Assembly (NCBI GenBank): GCA_020446815.1
Contig: JAGRDY010000032.1
Coordinates: forward strand, 1-64,000
Direction of reading: 5' to 3'
DNA: 64,000 nucleotides
Origin: Paracoccaceae bacterium
GTDB taxonomy: Bacteria > Pseudomonadota > Alphaproteobacteria > Rhodobacterales > Rhodobacteraceae
Part shown: one piece after another, positions 53,815 to 62,462 of the stretch
How positions within the stretch are numbered: position 1 is the first letter of the stretch
Layout: every line of letters starts with the position of its first letter
Notes under the pieces: model-generated
What the model was told of the DNA's origin: nothing
The model's input: only the letters and a program-made list of their open reading frames with translations
Database searches by the model: none
Translations under genes and position numbers: made by a program

Positions 53815-54204
53815 ATGGAGGCTACATTGGAGGTTCTCCCGGAGGGTGGTCGCGGGCGCCGGAACCGGAAGTGGCCGGACGAGGTGAAGGCGCGGGTCGT
53901 GGCGGAGACGCTGATGCCGGGGGTGACGGTGAACGAGGTGGCACGTCGGCATGGGGTTCCCGCGAACCATGTGTCGTCGTGGCGGACGCTTGCCCGGAAA
54001 GGTCGCCTGGTTCTGCCTGCGCCTGAGGAACCGGAAGAGTTTGCCGCCCTGATGGTCGGACCGGTCGAGGATGCACCGCCATTTGCGGCCGGTTCGGCGG
54101 CGCGGCCGGAGATCGTCTTGGGCACGGTCCTGGTTCGTCTTGAACCTGACGCCTCGGCGGAGCGGATAGCATCGGTCGTTAGCGCCCTCGCGGCCCGCCC
54201 ATGA
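53815..54204 (+). CDS. tnpA: IS66 accessory protein TnpA
   Basis: A 129-residue protein. RKWPDEVKARVVAETLMPGV followed by EVARRHGVPANHVSSWRTLA is the helix-turn-helix domain of IS66 OrfA; the C-terminal half is acidic (EEPEEFAALMVGPVED). ATG at 53815 was preferred over an upstream in-frame TTG. It overlaps tnpB by ATGA. It has no transposase activity of its own and assists TnpC. Confidence 0.85.
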   Translation: MEATLEVLPEGGRGRRNRKWPDEVKARVVAETLMPGVTVNEVARRHGVPANHVSSWRTLARKGRLVLPAPEEPEEFAALMVGPVEDAPPFAAGSAARPEIVLGTVLVRLEPDASAERIASVVSALAARP

Positions 54205-54590
54205 TCTTCCCGTCGAACCGGGTTCGGATCATGGTGGCGACGAAGCCGATCGACTTCCGCAAGGGCCACGATGGTTTGGCGGCGTTGGTGAAGAATGAGT
54301 TGCGCAAGGACCCGTTCACGGGACCGTCCCTCGCCATGGTTCTCGAACCAGTGGCGCACCATGGCTCGATGTTCCGCGCCCGGAAGGCGGATCGGCTGAA
54401 GCTGCTCTATTGGGACAGGACCGGTCTGGTGATGGCCTACAAGCGGCTGGAGGAGCACGTGTTCGCCTGGCCCGCCGTGAAGGACGGGCTGATGGTGATG
54501 AACCACGCGCAGTTCGAGGCGCTGTTTGCCGGGCTCGACTGGCGTCGGGTTCGGGCGATCGAGGCACGGGCTCCCGAAGCGGTGGAATGA
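54201..54590 (+). CDS. tnpB: IS66 accessory protein TnpB, with a short insertion
   Basis: A 129-residue protein. ATKPIDFRKGHDGLAALVKN and KADRLKLLYWDRTGLVMAYK are the IS66 Orf2 core. Family members are usually about 115 residues. The extra length lies after KDPFTG, where about 15 residues (PSLAMVLEPVAHHGS) replace the expected short link to FRARKADR. The extra DNA carries the inverted repeat GCCATGGT/ACCATGGC. The frame is kept. Confidence 0.82.
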   Translation: MIFPSNRVRIMVATKPIDFRKGHDGLAALVKNELRKDPFTGPSLAMVLEPVAHHGSMFRARKADRLKLLYWDRTGLVMAYKRLEEHVFAWPAVKDGLMVMNHAQFEALFAGLDWRRVRAIEARAPEAVE

Positions 54591-54658
54591 CTGCGGCAGG
54601 ATGACTCAGGGTCTGCTTTTTGCGGGCAGAGCCGAAGCGGGTGTGGTAGAGCCGCGCC

Positions 54659-54865
54659 ATGTCGGAAACTGCTGATCTTCTTGAGGAAAATGCTGCACTG
54701 AAGGCGATGCTGATCGCCTCGGAGGCGCGCAATCTGCGCAAGGACGAACGGATCGAGCGGCTGGAGAAACTCGTCGCGGCGTTCCGGCAGGCGGTCTTCG
54801 GGCGCCGTTCGGAGAAGAGCGATCCGGACCAGTTCGAACTGGCACTCGAAGACCTGGAAACCGCC
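54659..54865 (+). pseudogene. tnpC: IS66 transposase TnpC, N-terminal fragment
   Basis: The first 69 codons match the leucine-zipper-like TnpC start (LLEENAALKAMLIASEARNL, then FGRRSEKSDPDQFELALEDL). After codon 69 the sequence changes to unrelated DNA that is antisense to the KfrA-like gene. The zinc-finger and DDE domains are absent. This is a deletion, not a frameshift. Confidence 0.8.
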
Positions 54866-54895
54866 GAACCGACCTTGTGGCTGGGCAAAGTGAAA

Positions 54896-55501
54896 CTACT
54901 CGGCCGCCGGTGCCTTTTGCCCGAGTGTTTCCTTCATGAGCGCAAGCATCTGCGACCGGAAATCCTGTTCCTTCTCGAGGTCCGCAACCCGTGCCTTCAA
55001 CGCGGTGTACTCCGCATTCGCCTTCGCCAGCCGTTCCTCGCCTTCGAGCTTAGCATGGTCGAGGTCAGCGATCTCCGCCGCCATGTGATCGATCTTCAAC
55101 AGAAGGTCGCGGATCTGTGCGCGCCGATTGCCGAGATCGACGTCCTGGGCCGCCACCTTCTGTCCGGCCATCGTCCGGAGGCCCTCAAGCTCGTGGCCGA
55201 GGTGGAGCAGCACCGCGGTCTCGACCATTGCGCCGATCTCCCTCACCGCGACCCGGCTTTCGCCGGGCAGTGCCGCGATCAGCCGCTCCCGGCGCTGCCA
55301 ACCCCGGTCCTCGACGAGACGCTGTACCTCTTTGTCGAGGCATTGCGTGTTGATGCCCTCCGGCACACCGAGCCGTGCGCACATCGCCTTCTTGACGCGG
55401 TCCCCGGTCAGTTGCTCGCCATTTCGCTCCACGATCTCGATCCCTTCGATCACCTGATCCTCGGTGTACTTGGGCGGGCGTCCATTCTTCTTCTCGGCCA
55501 T
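54896..55501 (-). CDS. KfrA-like DNA-binding coiled-coil protein
   Basis: A 201-residue protein. The N-terminal KfrA_N-like domain (GRPPKYTEDQVIEGIEIVER, then LTGDRVKKAMCARLG, about 6-70) is followed by a long coiled coil (about 105-190, Leu/Glu/Lys-rich). KfrA proteins of plasmids bind an operator upstream of their own gene and contribute to stable inheritance. ATG at 55501 was chosen, with AAGGAAAG in front. An 8-bp inverted repeat lies just upstream. It sits 120 bp downstream of the helicase gene on the same strand. Confidence 0.78.
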   Translation of the reverse strand: MAEKKNGRPPKYTEDQVIEGIEIVERNGEQLTGDRVKKAMCARLGVPEGINTQCLDKEVQRLVEDRGWQRRERLIAALPGESRVAVREIGAMVETAVLLHLGHELEGLRTMAGQKVAAQDVDLGNRRAQIRDLLLKIDHMAAEIADLDHAKLEGEERLAKANAEYTALKARVADLEKEQDFRSQMLALMKETLGQKAPAAE

Positions 55502-55518
55502 GTTCTTTCCTTCGTTGC

Positions 55519-55537
55519 TTCGCAAAGGGTTTGCGAA
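55519..55537. promoter_or_regulatory. Operator-like inverted repeat before the KfrA-like gene
   Basis: TTCGCAAA (55519-55526) and TTTGCGAA (55530-55537) form a perfect inverted repeat with a 3-bp spacer, 18-36 bp upstream of the start codon. This is where an autoregulatory KfrA site would be expected. A related half-site TTTGTCAAAG follows at 55544. Confidence 0.5.
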
Positions 55538-55621
55538 AGTGGGTTTGTCAAAGTCGCGAACCGTGCCGCTGCGAAGGAGATTGGTTCGACTTGGGAATAC
55601 GGAAGAAGTTTTCCGAGCTGG

Positions 55622-57859
55622 TCAGAAGAAGTTTGGCGCGAAACCTGGCCAGAAGCTTTCGGCTTGCGCCAACGCCGCCTGACGCGGTGCGATGATGATC
55701 GCCGGGACCGCTTTGCCGCCCTCTGGCCGCCGCAGCGCAAGCGGGGTAAGGGGCCACCCATTGGCCTTGGCGACGCGCGCGCAAAGATCCATCAGATGGT
55801 TGGTGGTTCGTCCGCGCCGAAAATTCCGGGCCACATCGTCTGAGCGGAAATCCCTGGGAAGGTCGGTCGCAAGGCCCAATGCCGAGAGCCTTGACCCGCG
55901 CACAGGCAGATCCCCGGTGGCCCGAAGGGCTGTTTCCAGCCGGAGAAAGCCGCGCACGTCGGGTTCATGCTCAAGCCCGCGTTCGAGAGCTTCGAATGTT
56001 GCGAGGCGGGTGATCGGGAGTTTCGGCAACGGCACGTTGCTCAGGATGACGACGCGCTTCGCGCCCTGTGGGGTAACGAGCCGAAGCCGTGCGATTGCCT
56101 GAAGCGATCCGCACTCCCGGATTTGTGCCATGACGGCGTGGACACGTGGATCAGGGTGGGTGTTGACGGTTGAGGTCACTTCAGTTCCATCGGCCATCAG
56201 AGTGTGCGTGTCACATTTCGGCAGCGGCCCCTGGCAATGCGCGAGTATCGGCAACTCGTCCGCCGCGAACACTGCTCGCGCTGCCGCTTCGACATCTGCC
56301 GCCCTGGGCTGAAGGCGTCCTACGACGACGATGGCAGCGTAGTTCTCGAAGTCATTCACACCCTGCGTCCTCGGGCCGAACCACCGTGGCACTGCGCCCA
56401 GCAGCGGTTGTCTAAGCGCGTCGTCTGTGCTCGTATCGGACATGCCGAGATCCGCGTGCAGGGCTCTGAGTACGGACTTCGTCGCGACGATCAGGACACC
56501 GCCACCTGCGGCCGCTTCAACCTCGCGCCGGAGGATCGTCAGTACACCGGCGCGTCGCGTCGACCCGTGATCGGGGTGGAGGAGCCAGCTGTTCGACAGG
56601 GTCAGGTCGGACACCTGTACGATGTCCGCGACGGGTGGAGACTGGATTTCGAGAAACTCGGCACCGGGCGCAATACGCTCGGTGATATCCGGATCTGCAT
56701 CGGCATCCAGCAATAGGACCGGTGCGTCCCGGGGGATTTTCTCCATCGACGAGAACTCGATCGCCAGTTGCGCGTCAGGTGCCGCGGGTGTCTCGACGAT
56801 CGCAAGACCGCAGCAGTGTCCGACCGGTTTTTCGGAAAGTCGCTCGAACACCTTTTGTCGCCGCCGCGACGCAATGAACGCCTTCCGATCAAATGTGTCT
56901 ACGCGGAACCTGATTGTGTGTTCGGACTGCCACGGGCGGATATCGAGGGACTCTCGACAGCCGCTCTCAGCTTCAGGAAGGCCCTCGAGCTGGCTATCGG
57001 TGATGCCCATGTCTCTCACGTGACTATGAAGCGGAAGGCCGCGATGCAGGCCATCGATGATCGCCGCCTGGGCAATGGAAAGAGTGCTGCGCAGCTTCGC
57101 TGGATATGCCTCTGAAGGGGGGCGAAGGAACTCGCCGATCGGAAGACACGAGATGTTGGCCAGTATCGGCCAGACCTTCTCGTCGATCACACGCAGGGCA
57201 ACTTTCATGTCGTCGTCGACCGGCGGCCGCACGGTCAGATATGCGTGCGACAGAAACGTGACATGGGCCCCTTTGATGTCTCTTTGGCCGAGGTAGGGAC
57301 ACCCTCCTGCGCAGTGGGACTGGACCAAGTTGCCGTCCGGATCGTTCGAACGGCAGAGCGCCTGCGTCACCGAGGGGACGAAACCCGAGATCGTCTTTAC
57401 CAAGTCGGAACGTTTGCACATCTTCTCGGTCAGGTGGTCCGGCCTCAACGCTTCGCGTCCCCGTAGAACCCGGCTGGGCACAGCCGGGGCGAGCTGTCGA
57501 AACTCCGTCAATGCACGTTCGGCGAGTTCGAGGGTAGGCATGTACACCAGGACATGCCCGCGTGCGAGCAGCGGCTCGGCGTGCCGGGCTATTTTCCGAA
57601 GCGCGGTGCTCGTTTTGCCAAGGCCCGCCGTTACCTTCAGAGCCAGGGCCGGACAGTCTGCATCTGAGTCGCGCTGCCTGCACGTGGCGGCCTCGATGAA
57701 GCCATCGATCATTTCTTCGAGCTGATGTCGGGCGTCGTGCGGCGCGGACCAGGTCGGGAGCGCGCATGCTGAGACGATTTGGGGTTCAATTTTTATCCGT
57801 GTCCTCCGTTTCGGAGGAACTGGGTCCGGGCGCTGCCGGGCAGAAACACGCAGTGTCAC
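55622..57859 (-). CDS. Large SF2 helicase-like protein with XPD/DinG-type cysteines
   Basis: A 745-residue protein. Motif I is TAGLGKTS (77-84). Four cysteines (148, 169, 183, 187) lie between motif I and motif II, the position of the [4Fe-4S] cluster in XPD/DinG helicases. Motif II is VIDEKVW (Asp226-Glu227), a DEAH variant. A motif VI-like sequence VVVGRLQPRA occurs in the last third. The start is GTG at 57859; the first ATG (codon 50) is close to motif I. It is divergent from the HTH gene and upstream of the KfrA-like gene. It may drive replication or transfer of the element; family membership is inferred from motifs. Confidence 0.68.
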   Translation of the reverse strand: MTLRVSARQRPDPVPPKRRTRIKIEPQIVSACALPTWSAPHDARHQLEEMIDGFIEAATCRQRDSDADCPALALKVTAGLGKTSTALRKIARHAEPLLARGHVLVYMPTLELAERALTEFRQLAPAVPSRVLRGREALRPDHLTEKMCKRSDLVKTISGFVPSVTQALCRSNDPDGNLVQSHCAGGCPYLGQRDIKGAHVTFLSHAYLTVRPPVDDDMKVALRVIDEKVWPILANISCLPIGEFLRPPSEAYPAKLRSTLSIAQAAIIDGLHRGLPLHSHVRDMGITDSQLEGLPEAESGCRESLDIRPWQSEHTIRFRVDTFDRKAFIASRRRQKVFERLSEKPVGHCCGLAIVETPAAPDAQLAIEFSSMEKIPRDAPVLLLDADADPDITERIAPGAEFLEIQSPPVADIVQVSDLTLSNSWLLHPDHGSTRRAGVLTILRREVEAAAGGGVLIVATKSVLRALHADLGMSDTSTDDALRQPLLGAVPRWFGPRTQGVNDFENYAAIVVVGRLQPRAADVEAAARAVFAADELPILAHCQGPLPKCDTHTLMADGTEVTSTVNTHPDPRVHAVMAQIRECGSLQAIARLRLVTPQGAKRVVILSNVPLPKLPITRLATFEALERGLEHEPDVRGFLRLETALRATGDLPVRGSRLSALGLATDLPRDFRSDDVARNFRRGRTTNHLMDLCARVAKANGWPLTPLALRRPEGGKAVPAIIIAPRQAALAQAESFWPGFAPNFF

Positions 57860-57922
57860 GGGCGTGCGGAATTGTTCGCGCCAGCAAATGTGCGTGCCCC
57901 CAATAGATTTCCTCGATTGAGC

Positions 57923-57967
57923 AACCGCACCTCTGGTCGTGACAGTCGTCTTTTGGGGTGTGCGGTT
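57923..57967. promoter_or_regulatory. Inverted repeat in the divergent helicase-HTH promoter region
   Basis: AACCGCAC (57923-57930) and GTGCGGTT (57960-57967) are exact inverse copies 29 bp apart, inside the 150-bp region between two divergent genes. The adjacent tandem-HTH gene is the obvious candidate for the regulator. Binding is inferred. Confidence 0.45.
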
Positions 57968-58009
57968 CGGGGACTATGTACTCTTGGAGAGTGAATCGGT
58001 GAGGAAAAA

Positions 58010-58381
58010 ATGCTGTCTATAGAGGAAGTTGCGAGTCACTTCGGGCTCCGCCCTGATACGGTCCGACGGAAGGTCCGTGAAGGACAAATCGAAGCGATCC
58101 GTATGGGTCGGGTCTACCGACTCGACTGGCGGGATGTTTGGGCCTGTGAGGACGGCCCGATGCCCAAGGGTGCGCGGATCGCGCGGTCCTAGGACCGGCT
58201 GCTGAGCAAGAAAACGATTGCCGGCGCCCTTGGTGTAAGCGTGAGGACTGTCGAGCGTTGGATCGCTGGCGGCCTGCCGACCCGCACGGTCTTCGGCGCC
58301 GTCCGCTGTAATCCTCATGATGTCTCGGACTGGATGCGGACGGCGATGGAAATCAACCTTCCGCAGGATTGGTGGAAATGA
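58010..58381 (+). pseudogene. Tandem excisionase-type HTH regulator with in-frame amber stop
   Basis: Codons 1-60 encode one HTH module (MLSIEEVASHFGLRPDTVRR, then GRVYRLDWRDVW). A TAG at 58190-58192 follows. The same frame then continues for 62 codons with a second HTH module (KKTIAGALGVSVRTVERWIA, then CNPHDVSDWM), ending TGA at 58379-58381. The second half has no start codon of its own ahead of its HTH. The simplest reading is one 123-residue two-domain regulator with a nonsense mutation, or stop-codon readthrough. GAGGAAAAA precedes the ATG. Confidence 0.75.
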
Positions 58382-58578
58382 CCTCAGCGCGTCGCACAAT
58401 CCTGACGGGCGTCACCGCGACAAGATGCGAGTACCTGCGTCTGTCGCACATTCGCCCCCAAACATTTATCGGCGTTGTGTTTGTGCCCCATCATGCGAAA
58501 CCCGGAAAAAGCGCGCCAGCATGTGCGAACTGCGCATCCGGGCGCGATCTCCTGTGGGGACGCCAGGAAGCGGACTGA
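58378..58578 (+). CDS. Possible small protein coupled to the HTH gene
   Basis: A 66-residue frame whose ATG overlaps the HTH-gene stop by ATGA. It begins MTSARRTILTGVTATRCEYL and has a CANC cysteine pair near the C-terminus. Codon bias is weaker than in its neighbours, so it may be chance. No family is recognised. The recombinase gene starts 71 bp later. Confidence 0.3.
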   Translation: MTSARRTILTGVTATRCEYLRLSHIRPQTFIGVVFVPHHAKPGKSAPACANCASGRDLLWGRQEAD

Positions 58579-58648
58579 CCGGAGCCGGATCCTCGCGTCC
58601 TTCACCGTGAAGACGCCGAGTTCCGACTCCCGAACCAGGAGAAAAAAG

Positions 58649-60580
58649 ATGACCTTTCAGAACACTATCCCCTCGAGCCAGCCCGCAACCTGCGGCGACG
58701 TGCTCAACTGGGCGAGATCCGTCGGCGAGAGTCGCGACGCGATCTACGAATTGGAGAAGGTCCCGGCACGAATGGGCATGGCCGATCACGACATTGGCCT
58801 GATCCCGGCCGATCTCGTCCACTTCCACCACGTGATCGCCGGGACGCCATATGGCGTGGTTTCTGGAGCCCACGACCTGGAGAAGGCCCGGCGCCGGGGT
58901 AACTCGCGTCTCGGCAAGCTTCTGGAGCGGTTCCACGCGGCGCATGGCTCGTCGAAGTCGCGGGGCGTTTTCGCCACTTTCGATCCCGTCATCGAGGCGG
59001 TGAAGATGCGGGAAGGTTTCACGGACGAGGGCGCGGATTTCGCGACATCGACACACAAGTCGCTCTTCGCTCTGCGCGCCCGCTGCCACGTGGCGCTCGA
59101 TGCGCTCGACCAGGCCGAAATCGACCGGATCTTCCGGGAAGCCACGACCGAGAAGCGTCGGTCGCTGCGCCGCGCGATCAATCTCCTGAGCGAGCTGCAA
59201 CGTGGCCACAACCGGTGGCCGGACGTCACGCCATTCCTGCCTGCTGCGGAGCTCTTTGTCCCGAAGACCTCCGATCGTGCCGAACGGATCCTTTGGGATT
59301 CCCTGCCGGAGACATTTCGGATCGACGCAGAGGCCGTTTTTCGCGAGGTCCTGCTGACTCCCGCCGATCTCGCCGCGTGGATCACCGAGCAGATGGCCGC
59401 CGGACTGGCCTCGGCGGACATCAACCGGGTTGTGAACGAACGCGTCAAGGGTCGCGGCCGTCGCCCGAAGAACTCGACGACGGCAATTGCCGGATACAAA
59501 GGGGCCGTGACCTGGCTCGTGCGCCAGCACAAGCAGCGGGTGGGCTCATTCGGCACTTTGCCAGCCTTGCAGGACCTGATGGGGCGAGAGCTGATCACCG
59601 CAGCGATCGAGGACCAGATCGCGCGCTCGGACACTTCACCACAGCTGAAAAATGCCGCGAAGAGCCAGACCTTGGCGAACCGGCTGACCAATCTCAGGAC
59701 CATCGCCCGGCACGGCCTGCATGATCCGGAAATCGTCGCGCATATCGACGTCCTCAAAGTGGCCTATCACGATTACATCGTCACGCCGAAGCAGATGACC
59801 GAGGAGGCCGATCAGACCTGCCCGATGCTTCAGCATCGGCCGGATCTCGCAGCGCGGTTCGTCAATGCGCCGAGCAAGCTCGCAGTGGACGCCGAGGCGG
59901 CCCTTGCGGAAGCCAAGGCCGCCGGCGACCGCGACAAGGAGGATGTCGCTCTGCGTCTCTACGCCGCCGCGGTTCTGCACGCGATCCAGGCATCGCGTCC
60001 GCTCCGGACCTCGAACCTGATCGCTCTTCGCCATCGTGGGTCCACCGAGATCGGCGGCAACGTGACCTGGATCAGAAAGGAAGAGCATGCCGAGCTTCGC
60101 TTCCTCCCTGGCGAGGTCAAGAACGACCAGATCGTCACGGTGCACGTTCTCGGTGATGACGCGATGATCCTGTGGCGGTGGATGCAAATCCACCGGAAAA
60201 GGTTCCTGGAGCTCCGGGACCTGCCGGATAGTCCTTATGTCTTCCCAGGTGCCGCACGCCCGCGCTTCGTGTAAGACGCCATCACCCTACCGGACGGCTG
60301 CATGGCGCCGGCGACGATGGCAGAGGTCTGGGCGCTCGGCGACGGGCGGATCGGCCTCGGGATCTCGTCGCATGCCTGCCGGCATGCCATCGCGACCCTC
60401 ATCCTCGCGGTGGAGCCCGGCAATTTCGCGAAGGCAGTTTCGGTTCTCGGCGACACCGAAGAGACCGTGCGAAAGCACTACGGCCGTGACAGCGGCGAAC
60501 AGGCTGCAAAGGCGGTGCGCGCGGCGCTGCTCGACCGGCATCCCGACATCTTCAAGCGCATGAAAGGAAAACTCGCATGA
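58649..60580 (+). pseudogene. Tyrosine recombinase A, interrupted by an in-frame TAA
   Basis: The frame encodes 643 codons with one TAA at codon 542 (60272-60274). Before it are a long N-terminal region, a core-binding helical region and catalytic Arg453 (SRPLRTSNL). After it, the same frame continues with HACR (His575, Arg578) and VRKHYGRD (Tyr611), then TGA. The truncated 541-residue product lacks HxxR and the Tyr nucleophile. The downstream ATG (codon 552) could make a separate 92-residue catalytic tail. AGGAG precedes the ATG at 58649. The stop overlaps recombinase B by ATGA. Confidence 0.82.
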
Positions 60581-61938
60581 CCCGTATGACCCTCGAAGAG
60601 CATCTGGCGACCGCGCCGTCGCAGGTCCGGAGACGCATGCTCGAAAACGCCGGGGCGTTGGAGCCTGGCGCGGCGGCCGCGACCGGACGGTTCTTCGGTA
60701 TCGTTGCGGCGCGTCGCGAGCCGGTCAACGCCCCGAGCGCGCAGAGCTTTCGCGAGGCCGCCGCCTCGGAACCGACATTCCGGACGCTTCTCAGGGCGCT
60801 GGCGGCGCATGCGCCGATGGTCTCGACCGCCGGCGCGTTCCCGGTAAAGGCGGAGTGGGTGGCGCGGCGCGCGAAGCCGAAGGCGCCGCGCCAGAAAGGC
60901 GCGATGAGCTCTGCCTCGGCCGCACCGATCGACATCGGCAATTGGCCCGCAAGCTGGCGGGCCTACTGGACTGGTCTTGAGGCGGCACCTGTCAAGCCGA
61001 GCAGCCTGCACCGCTATCGTGCTTCGATCAATAGCTGCGCGCAGCTCGTGGCGGCCGGAATCGCCACCGCAGATCTAACCTTCTTCACGGCCTTCCAGCT
61101 GGGGGAGGCCCTCAAGGTCGACCGTCGCAACGGCACAAGCCGAGAGGTGCTGCGCCCTTATACGGTTGCAAACTATCTGGAAGGTCTGGTCGCCCTCGGA
61201 CGGTACGGCGGGGCGGATCCGGAGGCTCTCGCAGGCATGCGCTTCGTACGCGATCATCTGCGGGATGTTGCCGATTCAGGCGACAAGCTGAAGTTCGCAC
61301 GGATCGCCGGGATCATGGAGAAAGGCGGATTCGAGTTCATTGCCGACCGGATCGGAAAGCTTCGGCGGGAGGCCGAATCGCTGCCCGACCATTGCGCGGA
61401 AAAGGTCCGCACACTCCAGAAAGCTGCTCTGTGCGCGGTGAACATGAACAAACCTGGGAGAACCGGAGACGTCTCGCGCTGGCGCATCGGTGAAGACCTC
61501 AGCCGTGATATTGACGGGACATGGCGGCTCGGAGGGGTTCAGGAGAAGACGGATCGAGAAACGGAAGTGGGTGCGCTCTGGCCTGAGGTGTGCGAAATCC
61601 TCGATGAGCTCATCCTCGGTGGCCGGCCGGACCGGTTCATCCACCTGAGATATCGCGAACTTTCGGGCACGAATTGGCTGACACTCGCAGATAAGGGAAT
61701 GGCATCACGCTGGCCGAGCGAGATGGTTCAAGAAGCGATAGGGGTGCCGTTGCATGACCTTCGCACCATTGCTGCCGACTATCTGCGGATGCACGAACCG
61801 GAAACGGCGGCTGCGGTGATCGGAACGCATCTCGGGCACGCCAGTGACGGCGCCGGCGATTGCTACCGGACCATGTCGGAGGGTGACGCCGCCGCGAGGT
61901 CATGGGCGCAAAGGCGCACCTCGATCGGCAAGTGGTGA
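60577..61938 (+). CDS. Tyrosine recombinase B
   Basis: A 453-residue protein. Candidate catalytic residues in order are Arg295 (NKPGRTGDV), Lys324 (QEKTD), His393 and Arg396 (LHDLRTIAADYL), His421 (LGHAS) and Tyr430 (GDCYRTM). The N-terminal 115 residues are unlike usual integrases and contain a basic stretch (RRAKPKAPRQK). A core-binding domain is recognisable around 120-215 (LHRYRASINSCAQLVAAGI). The start overlaps recombinase A (ATGA), so the two are translated together. It may complement or partner the truncated recombinase A. Confidence 0.8.
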   Translation: MTRMTLEEHLATAPSQVRRRMLENAGALEPGAAAATGRFFGIVAARREPVNAPSAQSFREAAASEPTFRTLLRALAAHAPMVSTAGAFPVKAEWVARRAKPKAPRQKGAMSSASAAPIDIGNWPASWRAYWTGLEAAPVKPSSLHRYRASINSCAQLVAAGIATADLTFFTAFQLGEALKVDRRNGTSREVLRPYTVANYLEGLVALGRYGGADPEALAGMRFVRDHLRDVADSGDKLKFARIAGIMEKGGFEFIADRIGKLRREAESLPDHCAEKVRTLQKAALCAVNMNKPGRTGDVSRWRIGEDLSRDIDGTWRLGGVQEKTDRETEVGALWPEVCEILDELILGGRPDRFIHLRYRELSGTNWLTLADKGMASRWPSEMVQEAIGVPLHDLRTIAADYLRMHEPETAAAVIGTHLGHASDGAGDCYRTMSEGDAAARSWAQRRTSIGKW

Positions 61939-62024
61939 TGGCCCGACGCAGACTGATGCCGCTGCGCATCGGTTTGGAAAGTTCGGGCCGGATGGGCGCT
62001 GCGATCAAAGAAGGAATGTGAGCT

Positions 62025-62076
62025 GCGGTCTGGGCCGCCAGACCGCCGCGGGGTCTTCCGAAAGAGAACCCGCGGC
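62025..62076. repeat. Two adjacent strong hairpins after recombinase B
   Basis: GCGGTCTGG (62025-62033) pairs with CCAGACCGC (62038-62046). GCCGCGGG (62045-62052) pairs with CCCGCGGC (62069-62076), with TCTT/AAGA inside. They overlap by two bases and are not followed by T-runs. They could be a transcription stop or a recombination site. The rest of 61939-62547 (609 bp) holds no supported gene. Confidence 0.55.
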
Positions 62077-62462
62077 GATCGGCGGGCCGGGGCGGGCGAC
62101 GAGGACGCGGGCAATGCAATGTGACTTCCGGGGATGAGCGCCGGAAGCGACCTTCGCCGCTAAGACCGTGTTCCATACGGTCGCGATCCGCAGCGCCTGC
62201 GACTGCGTTGATTTCCGGCAAGCCGGGGAGCCTTTACGAGCGGGCTTTGCGCAGGCTGCGCGCAGGCGGGCACAAGGGTGCGGATCTCTGAAACTGCCGG
62301 GGGCAAAAATATCGTGCGGGAATGTTTCAATGCTGCGCTGGTCCGGCAGGATCCGGAGTTGAAATTGCTTGAGTGTCGGAGGTCCACCAGCGCGACCGCG
62401 CCCATCCGGGTGAGGGCACGGATCGCGGTTGTGGTCCAGACAGGGAAGGACGGAATGAAAGA

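Larger units (their letters stand above)
53731..54865 (+). mobile_element. Truncated IS66-family insertion sequence
   Basis: The left end begins GTAAGCGCTG, the usual IS66-type terminus starting GTAA. tnpA, tnpB and the first 69 codons of tnpC follow in the standard order, with an ATGA overlap of tnpA and tnpB. Everything after tnpC codon 69, including the DDE catalytic domain and the right end, is missing. The element is therefore immobile by itself. The break lies 31 bp from the end of the KfrA-like gene. Confidence 0.8.

Noticed and set aside
54870-55843. Continuation of the tnpC reading frame to 55843
   Set aside because: After codon 69 it has no transposase similarity and runs antisense to the KfrA-like gene.
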